Shown: piece by piece, positions 12,940 through 24,484 of the stretch
Numbering within the stretch: position 1 is the stretch's first letter
How the letters are laid out: the number at the start of each line of letters is the position of its first letter
Assembly (NCBI GenBank): GCA_034509925.1
Contig: CM067532.1
Coordinates: 6,822,142 to 6,886,141, forward strand
DNA length: 64,000 bases
Reading direction: 5' to 3'
From: Hirudinaria manillensis
Lineage: Eukaryota; Annelida; Clitellata; Hirudinida; Hirudinidae
The notes under the pieces: generated by a model
The model's input: only the letters and a program-made list of their open reading frames with translations
What the model was told of the DNA's origin: nothing
Databases searched by the model: none
Position numbers and translations under genes: made by a program

Positions 12940-15137
12940 TCATTTGTGTCTTTTGTAAATTTTCGTCAGTAGGAGTGCAAACATTTCCTTTGGAAGTTTG
13001 GTGGAGATTTCATCGATTAGTTTTGAAAGTTCCTCGTAACTCTGAACTTCATATTCGTCGTAAGCCTCCCTTAAACCGAGTTCAAGATAAGTTTGCTTGA
13101 CCTTTGCCACTTTTGCACTATCTTTATGGCCATAGTTGTTCTGCAGAGAGTTATTGTTATTATTGAGAAATATTATTTAGTTTAAACAAAGTGTCTCAAC
13201 ATTCAGAAACAAACCTTTAGTAAAGTTTCCTGGTCCTTGTTGCACTTTAGCAGGGCTTGCACGATAAGCCATGAACATTTATTCTCCTCAATGTCTGTTC
13301 CAATTTTTCCTACCACATTTGGATCTCCAAAGCAATCCAAATAATCATCCTGATAAGTTGAAGATGAGAAATGAAGAAAGTCAGAAATCTAAAATAGGTT
13401 GCTTTCTCACATGCCTGTATCTGGAAGAATTCACCCATTTTCAAGAGTATTGTTTTGGCCTCTCCATGGATCTTTGGATCGTTTATGCCTGCCTAAATAG
13501 AAATGTAAGTCATGCTAAAATCTAAATCTGATTTGATCGTGAATAACCAGATTGTCACCATGTAGAGTGCACAAGCCACTGGCAAATGGAACGAGTAATA
13601 GGCTGTCTTGTACTTGACTGTTGCATTGTACCTTTCAGGGGTGAAATTTTTTAAGTCCATATCCTTTGATGAAGTATCCAGATATTGTCCGATTATTGTA
13701 TGCATCGTGGTCTGTAAATATCGAGAAAGTGCTCTAAATATTATTTCAGTACTCCCAAGTTGAGGTGGACTTTACAACAATGATAAAAAATAATAATAAT
13801 AATCTCCATGGAAGTTTGTTGCCAATGTTTTACAAAAACAAAGTGTTTAAACAAATCAATTGGAGCACAGGTGATGCTCACGACCCAATCTCTGCCAATT
13901 GAGATGCCATGCAGAAAGAAGCAACAGCAAATTCAATCTAAGAAATACTATTGGTGATGATTCTAGTACCTCCAACATGATCTAAGCATAATTATATAAT
14001 ATAAAACTCACTTCATGGAAGAGATCAACAATGTCTCCATAGTAATGTTTGTGTTTCAGATGTTTCTTGATTAAATAATAGATGGCAGATTCTAGGTACA
14101 ATGAGTCATTGATTGCAGCGAGGCCAATGTCTTTCTTTAATGAGAAATTTAATGAGACAGTTATTAATATTAACAACCACAAAAGAAAATAATATTTTAT
14201 ATTTATATTATTATTGCCAATATCATTAAAAGGAAGAACAATTCAATTTTTGTGACCAGTTCAAACATTGTGAATGTCAACTATTTATTTGTATCAAATC
14301 ATTCATTGATTTAATGATTATCAGTTTCATCAAATAACCTTTTCTTGATATTTATAAATATGAGTCATAGATTTCCCTTTTCATTAATATTACTATTATT
14401 ATTAACTTTTATTATTATTATTATTTGTTTTTTCATGCTAAACATAACAATTGAGCCAAAATAAATGTAAAAACAACTGAATTTTCAGCACTTACAAGCT
14501 TATACCAACATGGTTGCCCCCGTCTGAAAAGAGAGCTATCCATCATGTCATCAGCAACCAGAAAAAATGCTTGGAGCTAGACATAATTATATTTTTAACA
14601 GTTATTTGAAATTATTACTTATCAACATAACAATTTTTGTTAATTTTAAGTTAAAAAATTAACTTTGATGGTTAATGAAAAACAAGTTGAAATTACCAGT
14701 TCTACACACCAGCCCAGCACTGCTGCTATTGTCAAATCTTCTTTGGTTGTCTTTCCATTTGCTAGTGATTGATATGAGAACACTACGCCTAGTCCCCTGT
14801 TCCTTTTGCCGTGTGGCACATTGTACTCAAGTACCTGGTTTGGACAGTTACTAGTTATGATATGAGACTAAGTAAAATCAGGAACACTCAAATTTGTCAG
14901 ACTATCATTCCATTTGATATTAATAACAGTCTGAAACAAAGAGCAATATTTTAACAACATGCACAAATTCAAGCATCAACATTCTTGTCAATATTTTCTT
15001 ACCCTTTTAAACCAACTTTTTGAATCCAATGAATCAGGAGGAAGATGGCCAACCAAGTCATTGACTAATGAATCAAATAATACATCAAATTCTTTTTCAA
15101 TGTGCTTGACCTTATCTTCACTTAAAACACTCGCCAT
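12940..15137 (-). CDS. FDPS: farnesyl diphosphate synthase
   Basis: Makes farnesyl diphosphate by condensing isopentenyl diphosphate with dimethylallyl and geranyl diphosphate, in the isoprenoid branch of the mevalonate pathway. Eight exons (- strand): 15137-15003, 14834-14697, 14576-14496, 14134-14012, 13711-13559, 13492-13415, 13349-13215, 13140-12940, giving 347 residues against about 350 for animal enzymes. Both aspartate-rich Mg-diphosphate sites are present: DDMMD near residues 100-104 followed by [13 protein letters not shown], and DDYLD near 237-241 in [14 protein letters not shown]. Other family blocks are [40 protein letters not shown] and the C-terminal IYKRHK. The ATG of MASVLSED was chosen because upstream frames close. 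A short exon near 15530-15600 is likely 5' UTR. The intron between 13415 and 13349 begins GC instead of GT. No active-site residue looks missing, so it should be functional. Confidence 0.95.
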
Positions 15138-17224
15138 AATTCTTTGCCGAGGAACGCTTAAAAACAACATAAAATAACTATAAGGGCTGATGATTTATAG
15201 AAGCTTTTTAAAATGCTTTGATGCTCGTTTCGTATGACAGGTTAAACAAACCTCGTAAAAATAAATCTGCTAGTGTTACTAACAAGCCTAAATTTCCTAA
15301 AACATTCGCCGGTGACAAAATTTCTGCAACCAAATACAGAGCAAACAGGCCTCAAATATAACCAGGATTTTATCATAACTTTAGCTGCCATTCTATAACG
15401 GCAAGCCACGTTTATATAAAATGTTTACTAACATGAAATAGAAAAGTTAACTGGGATTCAGGAGTAAATATGAATAATTCACCAAAACAATTTTAAAATG
15501 TTTTATTACCAAGATAAATAATAACCTACTCACGTGCTTTACTAGAGTCTGAAAATATCCTGCTGTTGCTAATCTTTTAAATGTCATCTACACTTAACGC
15601 CATTGGTCACTGAAATCATCATATGCATCGTCTAAGTTCGTGCACCATTAGAGTTTCAATCTCCTCATGCATTGAAAATAGGTATTTAAAAGCCGATTTA
15701 ATCACGTCTTTTTTGTGAATTACGAATGGAAGAAAAATTTATGGGGTGTGGATGTGGACTGGGACGCATGGTTTCAAAGCCATACCGATTCAATTATTAA
15801 ACATTAGTATGAAAAAATATTAAGATAAATCAATAAATAAATAAAAAAACAGCAGCCATTCGCCATCTCTGTACGGACGCCCATCACATCCCATCTGGTA
15901 GATTTATCATAGACTAGATAGCAAACCACCTCTGCATCTTTTCTTACCTCGAACGTCTTATTCAGAAATATCCTATTAATCGTACTCTTACTGAGAAGAA
16001 AAATGTAAACAAATATTTATCTGAGAGGCCTTGGCCTTACAGAGAAACGCACCTCAACTAGCTTTTGGAAAAACACGATAACTTCACGGACCACCAAATT
16101 TACAAAAACGCCACGTAAAAATATTTGCCATTTGTTGAATCTAGACATGTTGAAGCATTTATTACAACAAACATCCGCCATTTTAAACAAGTTACTCGGG
16201 TTGGAGCACAGGTAGCAAAAGCACTTTCATATTCTTGAAGGCAGTTATTGTCCATTCACAATTTTCCAAATTTATGTCATGATGAATGATCAAATAGATT
16301 CAAAAGAAAACACGCCCATTCTTCGCTGAAGGCCAAGACCCTGACAAAAAAAAAACAAAATACAGAAAGCCCGGACCATATGCAAGTCATAAACAAACTT
16401 GGAAATCCCAAAAATTGAATTATTATGCCTATCGATAGACTGCATGCGAAACAAGACTCCAGCATCCTTGTGACAACGACCATCAGACAGCATTTACTGG
16501 CTAACCAGTTCACAATATGAAGTTACAACATTTCCTGAGCTGCAATCAACAAAACTCTTGTGCTAGCCACTGGAAGACCATCTGATTTGATATGAACGAC
16601 GTGTGTGTGCGGCAAAACGAACTGATGTCTCGCAAAAAATTGAGAAGGCAAGGCAATAAAATAATGTCCACTGGGCCAAGGCATGAAACAGCTTCAAGTT
16701 TATCATTGGACCTTTCAAAATATATATAACATAATCATCATCATCATCAACAACATCATCATCATCAACATCAAAATCCAGGATTTCAAACTGAAGTTAA
16801 TATATGCATAATATAAACATCAGCAATAATACGCTCCGGGATGCGCACGTGGCAAGATGTTTCTTCTCAAAGAAAATGGTTTTCAAATTTCAAGAACCGA
16901 GAAAATGGCGACCCGATCGTCGGTTACATAATAAATAAATTAAAAATCTTTCGGCCATCTTAATTCAAAAAGATGTTGAGATGAAATAAAAAAAATAAAA
17001 GTTTTGCTTTTTTTTGCATCTCAAGCTTTAAAGAAGATGCAAAGAAATTTAAATGCAGAAGAAATTAAACCGAAATGAAGCCTTACGAGTTCATTAATTA
17101 ATCAATTAGTTAAGTAATTTACCACAACATCCAAACAACACCTATCGTTGTGCATGTTAATCTTTTATAAAATAAAAATAAAAATAAATAAAAATGTTCT
17201 AAATTTTCTAAAATTTTCAGATTT
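15138..17224. other. spacer between FPPS start and ARNT end
   Basis: The right side of the FPPS promoter lies here. A probable FPPS 5' exon is at about 15530-15605 on the - strand, ending in the strong donor GCAC|GTGAGT. About 16733-16780 is an imperfect ATC/AAC triplet array. The 16800-17224 part is probably ARNT 3' UTR. An open frame on the - strand at 16277-16513 is Cys/Phe-rich and shows no family features, so I do not call it a gene. Confidence 0.4.
16733..16780. repeat. imperfect (ATC)n triplet repeat
   Basis: Runs of atcatcatcatc interrupted by aacaac lie 3' of the ARNT coding region. It is non-coding as far as I can see. Confidence 0.8.
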
Positions 17225-20200
17225 TCACGAGCAAAACTTTTTGACGAGACTTTCGTCGAGGGCTCCGAAGACGGCAGACGGAGACTGCAAGGAGCCGTCG
17301 AGGATGTTCATCATTTCGCTCATGTCGTCGTTGTGACTGTTGTTGTGAATGTTGTTGTTGTTGTTGTTGAGCATTGCATCAGCAGTCTGCCACACGTACG
17401 AATAGGGAAAATCCGAGGCCCCGGAATTTCCGAAAGAGTTCCAGGAAGCCGCGCCTCCCGTCGAGTATCCCCCGGTGTCCATGAACCCGTCCGGCTCTCC
17501 TGCCCGGCCCGAAATCCGGTCGGAGGGCACGTGGTTGTTGGGCACCCAATGGTATTGGACGTGGTTGCTCGCGTTCGCATTCAAGGGGTGGTAATTCTCC
17601 GAATCTAAATACGAGACTGCTGAATTAAAAATTAATTATTCGACTTATTATTAATTAAGTTTAAAAATGGTTGGCAACATCCTTGATAAAGAATGTTAAA
17701 TGATGTTTTCTTTTAATGCTAATAGACAACCTGGTACAAGAGGAAACAAGTTGAGGTGCTGATGATAATCAGGTGGTGCAACATGAGATGTTCTGTCCAT
17801 CTTTTTAGTTCCTACCTGGGGCTGCATTTGATAGGGAATGAATTAAAATGAATTAAAATGATGAAAGAAGCAATGAAAGAAGCAATGCCTATTTATTCAA
17901 CAGTGACCATGCAAGTCGTATTATTTTATATGCAGAAGAGTTTCTTGCTAATTATTAATTTATTTATTAATTGTTAATCAATTTATTAATTGTTTAATAA
18001 GTTAAAACGTGCATGGACGATTATCAATGTCCAGTACATGTACTTAAAAACTTCCAATACTTCAATCTCTTGTGCTCCAAGGCTACAACGAGATCAAATA
18101 AACTAGTCTAATAAAGGCTAGAATTTTCAAGATGACAGAATTTAAGAGGAATTTAAGTGACCCCTGGACACTACCAATTGTGGCCATTAAATTATTTCAT
18201 TTATAATTTGAAAGATTTTTATGAAATTTTAAAACTAGATTATTTGGGATTAAATTGTAATTGATTGAGTATTTTAATGTTATTATTCAAGATACTCTCC
18301 ATGCTATTCGTAGTATTTATAGCCATCAACCCAATGACCAAACAATTACAATTTTCTTAACATATATTTTATGCAAATACCTGATGATGTCCAACATTTA
18401 ATATAATTATTAACAATGACATTTCAACAAATAAATAAATAAATATATACCTGTTGTTGATCAAGCCAATTCATCTGATTGTTATAAACGGGAAGTGAGT
18501 TCTGAGCCGAAATGACGTTGAAACCCCGAGATGGAACCTCCAAATGTTGTTGTTGTTGTTGTGCAGTCTGCTTTTGTTGACTGCAGGTGTCTGAAAAAAG
18601 ATCCCAACTCCTTTAAACCAAACGTAGACGATAAATATTCGAAATTATGAGAAAATAAAGCAGCAAAAAACAGCATACTTATGGTGGGCTGAATGGCAGA
18701 TGGGAACAGACTTGAATAAGTACTGCAATCTGAGGGCACCTGTCTGGGAAGAGCATTGGGTGTCTTTGCTGATAGGGGATTGTTCTGTACCGACTCGACA
18801 TTGAAAACGGGTGACGGGAACAATGCGTACGTCGAGGATATGTACTCCACGGCCTCCGAGAAGGGGTTGAGGAAAGCCGAGCAACTCAGCCTCAGAGGAA
18901 CAAAAATGCCCGCGGAGTTGAAAAACCTGAACGTGATGTTGACCACTTGATCTTTTTTCTCAAGAACTGGAGCAGAAAATTGTGGAAAATTGATAACTAT
19001 ATTAATTAATCACTTGCAAAGAAATCATAGATTTAGTTTCAGTTAAATTAGATTAATTGAGTGAGTGTCAGATTGAGTATAGGAACCTTGATGGAATGCT
19101 TCTTCGACCAAGTATCGGTCACTGTCGTGACAGAATTCAAAGACGGATCTCTGCAACAAGTCCGCCGGTTTGTATCCGAGAACCTTCGTCACTCTGGCAA
19201 AATAAGGAGTAACGAATGACTTGAACATCGCGCCGGACAAAATCAAAGGACGGGAACGAAAAGTGACACCTGTTGTCGATGAAAGTAAACATCCCCGATG
19301 ACTTGTGTCGAGCCAAAAATGAAGTCGAGTTGGCCTGAAGACCCTCGGCGTCTTCGCATACCAACCTCTGCTTGCAATGACCAATGGCAATAAGGCACGA
19401 TTGGCTACTGAGGAGAGGTTGATGATATGACTCCATGGCTAATTTTAGAATAATTATTAAAATTATTATTATATAGCAACACTTTAAAAAACTGTAAATG
19501 CAAAAATGTGTCATGAACAAAATACATCAATCTTAATAAAAATGATCAAGTTTTTGGATGACTTTATGAGTCTTTTTTAGTCTAAATTTTATTTTAATAA
19601 ATAAACAATTATGGTAATTAACCTCTAAAATATTTTAAAATGCGGTTCACAAAACCACAAGTTAATATTAAAGTGCATATAAAAAACAAACAAAACAAAA
19701 CACAGACAAAATTGTTGATCAATTGAGGAAAACATGAAAGAATGTTTCAAAGAATTCCACACATGACATCCATAAATGATAGCTGTCATTTTATGATGAA
19801 TGAGGGATCAATTAAGTCGGAGCCATTAAGGATATAAAAAGAACCGAGCCTGAATAGAACTCGGCCATGGCAGATTAAAAGCTCAGCGTTAATTATTAAT
19901 TATTAATTTAATATAACAATTAAAATCCCAGTATCGATAAAATATTGATTATTTACATTGATTAATTAAATCATGTAAAAAGTTAAAAAAAACATTTAGA
20001 ACAATTACGCAACAAAATATTAGAGTATTTCCAGAATATGTTAGAAACTACAAATACGATTTTTTTTATTTTTTAACGATTATTAAATCGTATTTAGTTT
20101 AAAATGAACTCAATGAACTCAAATTACCGCTGGGCCAATGTCTGATGTATCCCGTTACGTGGACCACCACGTACTTTGCTCCGTCATCCGTCGCCACGAC

Positions 20201-22392
20201 AACCTCTTTGGCATCTTTCCGAGGGTCGTGGGTTTTCATCTTAACTATGAACGATCTCCTGCACAGCTCTCCTGGTGAACCTTAAAACAAAAACAAAACA
20301 TTTCTTCCATCAAAGAAAGGGAAAATAAATATATATATATATATATATATCATATGTTATTAAAGTGATGATATTATGATACAAATGTATCAGATTTTTC
20401 ATCCACTTTTCCATCAAATGTGGGAAATATTTATTATATGTTATTGAAATGTTTATGATGCAAATGTATCGGATTTTTCACCCACTTAAAAGAACAATGA
20501 TTAAATTATTAAATGATTAAAAAAAGAAAAACTTGAATTTAAATTAATAAAGATTAATTAACCAAAAATGGCCACCTAATTAAATTATTGTAAGTTTTGA
20601 AGATTGCAGAAATGGAATGGATTATTAAAATGTTTAAAATTTAAACTTAAAAAAAAAGCACATGAACTTAATATAACACCAGTAGGCCAGAAGGGATTTA
20701 CATCCCACTGGGTGGCACAGCGGTTTACAATCAGATTTATTTAAAGAGTTACTGGATGCAGTCCTGCTTTAATCAACAATTACCAACTTACCGGCATCGC
20801 TGCCCGTCGAACCTAAAAATATAAAGTTGCGACGGTTTAAAACGATCAAACGCTGAACTTTGACAACCAGGATATAAAAAAGTAAAAGCAAAAAAAAAAA
20901 TAAATATTTGACCCTGTGAAACGTTGTTGGGTTGTTGTAATTCATGATCTTCCACTTTCAACTGCTTCCTCAGAAGAGATCTGTCCTCGGGGTGGACCAC
21001 ATTGTACAAGTTCACGTCGTCCCATTCGTTCTGCTCGATTTAAAAAAATGTTTTTAGACATTTTTAGTAGATTTAAAAAGATTTATAAATGCTAATCAAA
21101 TGGATTTTAAAATACATGATAAAATACTAAACAAATAATAAACAGAAATCTCTGCCACCTTGGAGACACCGAGAACATCAGAAACGGTATCCGACACGTA
21201 TATGACTTTTCCAGTTGCACAGATGACAACAAACAAGAACCCAGATGTGGCCTTAAAAAAAACAAAACAAAATAATTTCATAAACACAAACTTTGTATTT
21301 CTTCACTTGAAAATGCCTTCATAGACAAAACAACAATCTTGGAAGTCATAGCTTGAAAATTCATATATTTACGTAATATAAAATATATATATATATGTAC
21401 ATATAATATATATAATAATATATATATTTATATTGAAATATTTTTTTTCTCAATATAATTTCTTTTTAACGAGAACCTCCAAAACAAGTTTTTTAAGTTC
21501 AGAGTCTGTAAGAAATGAAGATTTATTTTCATTCGGTTCGTCCTGCACGACACTCGGAACTGAAAGGTCATGGAAGAACTTAATTAGGGGGAAATGTTTT
21601 TAATTTTAATTTCAATTTGCATGCCATCGTTCAAAGGCAATGGAAGCATCACCTGCAGTTCCACATTTTAAAATCCTTAGATGATCCACTGCCAGCTTGA
21701 GTATTGTGAGTTTGTCAGGTTTCCTCTTATCATAAGAATTACATGCTGGCACGATATCTGACAGTTCATTCACCAAGGTGACCATTTTATTTCTTCTCCT
21801 TCTTTCAATTTCACAATGGCTGTCCCTAGAAGATAAGAGAAGATAAAGCTAATAGAATGCGATTTAAACATCAAGGCAGAACATCGAGACGTTATGTCCA
21901 TGCCCAAAGTTATGTAAATGTTACTTTAAAAGGAAAGTTTGACCAGAAATCAAAATGTGATCTGAACTCACATAGCAGCCCTCCTAAAAAATCAAAATAT
22001 AAAATATTATAATATACCGCAGAATAACCATCAATACAACAAAAAGGTACGTTACTTTTTCTCGTCAACAACTGATGAGTCTCCATACATTTCACTATCA
22101 GACCTTAGGAGTATAAGCACATTCCTTATGGTATAATGTAATTCTTAAAATTTAGATTTTAAAAAATTCATCCTACCTCCCATCATTTTGTTTTACCCTT
22201 TTTAACGAACTGGCTGAAAAGGTATAAAAATCCTCAAAAATATCTTAATAGAAAAGCAAAACATGCTTTAAAATGCGATCCTAATCTATATCGAATGACA
22301 TTTGTAAAAATTCAGTAACACATGAATGTCATTTACCACAACAACTAAGAACAAAATACAACGAAAACAAGAAGATCAGACAACAAACCCAT
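17225..22392 (-). CDS. ARNT: ARNT/tango-like bHLH-PAS transcription factor
   Basis: General class II bHLH-PAS partner that pairs with HIF-alpha, AhR, Sim or Trachealess-type subunits in the nucleus. Sixteen coding exons (- strand): 22392-22389, 22213-22177, 22103-22056, 21983-21972, 21825-21653, 21559-21477, 21251-21144, 21033-20913, 20812-20792, 20280-20128, 19438-19270, 19193-19087, 18966-18679, 18590-18451, 17821-17731, 17619-17225; 649 residues, all phases agree. The DNA-binding basic region [12 protein letters not shown] (near residue 37) and [17 protein letters not shown] give an ARNT-type rather than BMAL-type bHLH. PAS-A contains [19 protein letters not shown], and PAS-B contains [19 protein letters not shown] and [19 protein letters not shown]. 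The C-terminus is Gln- and Asn-rich (an Asn run from a GTT/AAC repeat near 17340-17370) and resembles an activation domain. The ATG exon supplies only ATGG. Exons 4 (12 nt) and 9 (21 nt) are microexons. Confidence 0.93.
20324..20350. repeat. (TA)n dinucleotide repeat
   Basis: A run of about 12 TA units inside the ARNT intron between 20128 and 19438-side exons' upstream neighbour (20280-20792 interval). Confidence 0.8.
20348..20492. repeat. diverged tandem duplication in an ARNT intron
   Basis: Two neighbouring blocks share the order tatgttatt, atgat, caaatgtatc, gatttttca, ccactt, with a spacing of about 85 bp. One starts near 20350 and the other near 20436. They differ by substitutions and a short indel, so the duplication is not recent. 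Confidence 0.65.
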
Positions 22393-24484
22393 TTCAATGA
22401 CTTCTGCTTGTCACATTGTGCAGTCCGTTATCTCGTATCCCATTCGAGTTGTAAACAACTACACAAATTACATTTGAAAAAGTTTACTATTGGAAACATT
22501 CGCATAAAACTCTATTATTTTTCATAAATCATTCGTTTCAAATATTTAAATATGTTTCAAAATAAAAATCGGTCAAATACGGAGCTCTCCTCAGCCACTC
22601 AAGAATCTATTTTTAATCTTACTAATGATGTCCAGGCATGTAGCGCAAAATAGTATGCAGTATTTCTTAATTTACAAATTGTAACTATAACTATTGCTTT
22701 GTAACCATATTTATTGAAATTTTAACTATAATTATCGAAAGCTCGCTCCTAATTATTCTCTTATTCACGATTTAAACGTACAACTTTAGTAATAGCTCCA
22801 AAAAACAACTTGTTTGACGAAACTATCTTAGTAAAAATATGCTTCAGATTTTTGTTGAAAATTCAAGTTAGAAAACCAGCCTCAATATGACACAACACAC
22901 GCAGTGAGAAACAAGAAGTTATGACATAACCGATTCGTAGAAGTAAGCCTAAGGTGACTCTTTAGGTTCTTTATAAAGAAACGAAGAATTTTTTTCCTTT
23001 GAACTAAAAATAAAACTCAAACAATTTGAGCAACTAAATCAGAAACCCTACATATTTAAACGCTTAATTTTATTGCCCTAGCGGTATAATTAATATCTTA
23101 TCAGACATTTTCATAATTCTAAACAATTGTTTTTATATGATAATATTGAACAAGCACTGTCACGTCAATGTCGAATTTGATGAATAACAAGCGATTGCTT
23201 AGAATTTGATTGGCATGCAATTTTCACTTATTAGTTTTTAATAATTCATTTATAATTATTCATAACTCTTAATTCATAATATTTCCTTTTTTGGTGACTG
23301 TCAAGTAGGCTTTCTTTTAGCACCGAGTGCCTCTTATCAAAGCTTTGGAATCAATTAGGGCATTGTTAAAATTATGTTTGCTTTTGTTAATGTTAAGATG
23401 GTTTGTTATTTTTCAAGCGAATTGGTACGAAACTAAGCTTGTCAGCGCCATAATGAAATTTAAGCGTTTGTCAACTCAATGTGTTCATTATTTAAATGAT
23501 ATCCTCGCTTCGAAGAAAACTATTAAGCCGTTATGTGCCAGTCCTGAATAAAAACTCAGAAGTTAACAATTGCAAAATTAACATTTACGGTCCTTAGCTG
23601 TCTAAAAGATTAAATCCCGTTTGAATTTTTCAGGCGGATCGAAGAAGAATTTGCGCACCATCACGGTGGTATTGATAATTATCATGATTTATAAATACAT
23701 AACTATTTATCGTCCGGAATGTCGAGGAAAACGTTTCTTTTATTATTTTATTTTTTTGCAGGGGCGCATTCGGAATACATACTTTATTATACATATTGAA
23801 ACCATGAGCAGTGATCGATGGAGGTAAATGTATTTTTGGAGATGAGGTCAATTTTCATAAATCCATATCGATCAAAGATTTGAAGAGGCTCCCCAGTAAA
23901 CCTCCAATCCGCCACATTATTTGCTTGCTTGAGCACTGCAAATAGATTGAATCACTCAATTGAAAGTGATGTTATGCATTCTCCAAGTCTATTATCTTTC
24001 GAAATATTAATTGGCGTACCTTTTCCAAATGTTTCTGATATGCGGAGCAGACAATATTAAATTCCAGCGTCGATTGTTAAGGAGAGTGTTGCAAAAGTTG
24101 TTGTAAGATGAAACTAGTAAGATTTGAACTAGATTCGGAGAATAATTAAAGTTTATTAGATTGGAAACTGGTTTGCATTTATATAAGAATAACATCATTG
24201 CATTTATTTATTTATGTATTAGGAATATTAAGAAGGCGAAATAACAAGCAGAGGGCGAGCGAGATGGCATTGCATTATTCACTCATTTTTAATCACTTCT
24301 TGGGTTATAAAGGTTTGATAAATTATATTTTATATTAAAAACATATATTAACCTAAATTATTTTAAAATCTCTAGATTAAGTATCTTTGAATTTTACGGG
24401 CGAAAAAGTAAATAAACAAAAAATCGACTACTAATCGACCTAATTAATATTCTAATATACGATTTTTGAATTATCGTTTCAATC
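22393..24484. other. spacer between divergent ARNT and METTL16 starts
   Basis: AT-rich sequence between two genes transcribed away from each other; both promoters must lie here. Short open frames on the + strand (23327-23551, 23621-23827) lack an ATG start or family features. I see no gene. Confidence 0.4.

Noticed and set aside
16277-16513. 78-codon - strand hydrophobic open frame
   Set aside because: Cys/Phe-rich reading of AT-rich spacer with an overlapping alternative frame; no start context or domain.
19043-19390. 115-codon - strand open frame over ARNT PAS-B
   Set aside because: It reads through a 76-bp intron (19269-19194) in a wrong frame; only its end ([10 protein letters not shown] onward) is real ARNT coding sequence.
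23327-23551. 74-codon + strand open frame between ARNT and METTL16
   Set aside because: Begins with GTG, no ATG, no partner exon; the hydrophobic stretch alone is weak evidence.
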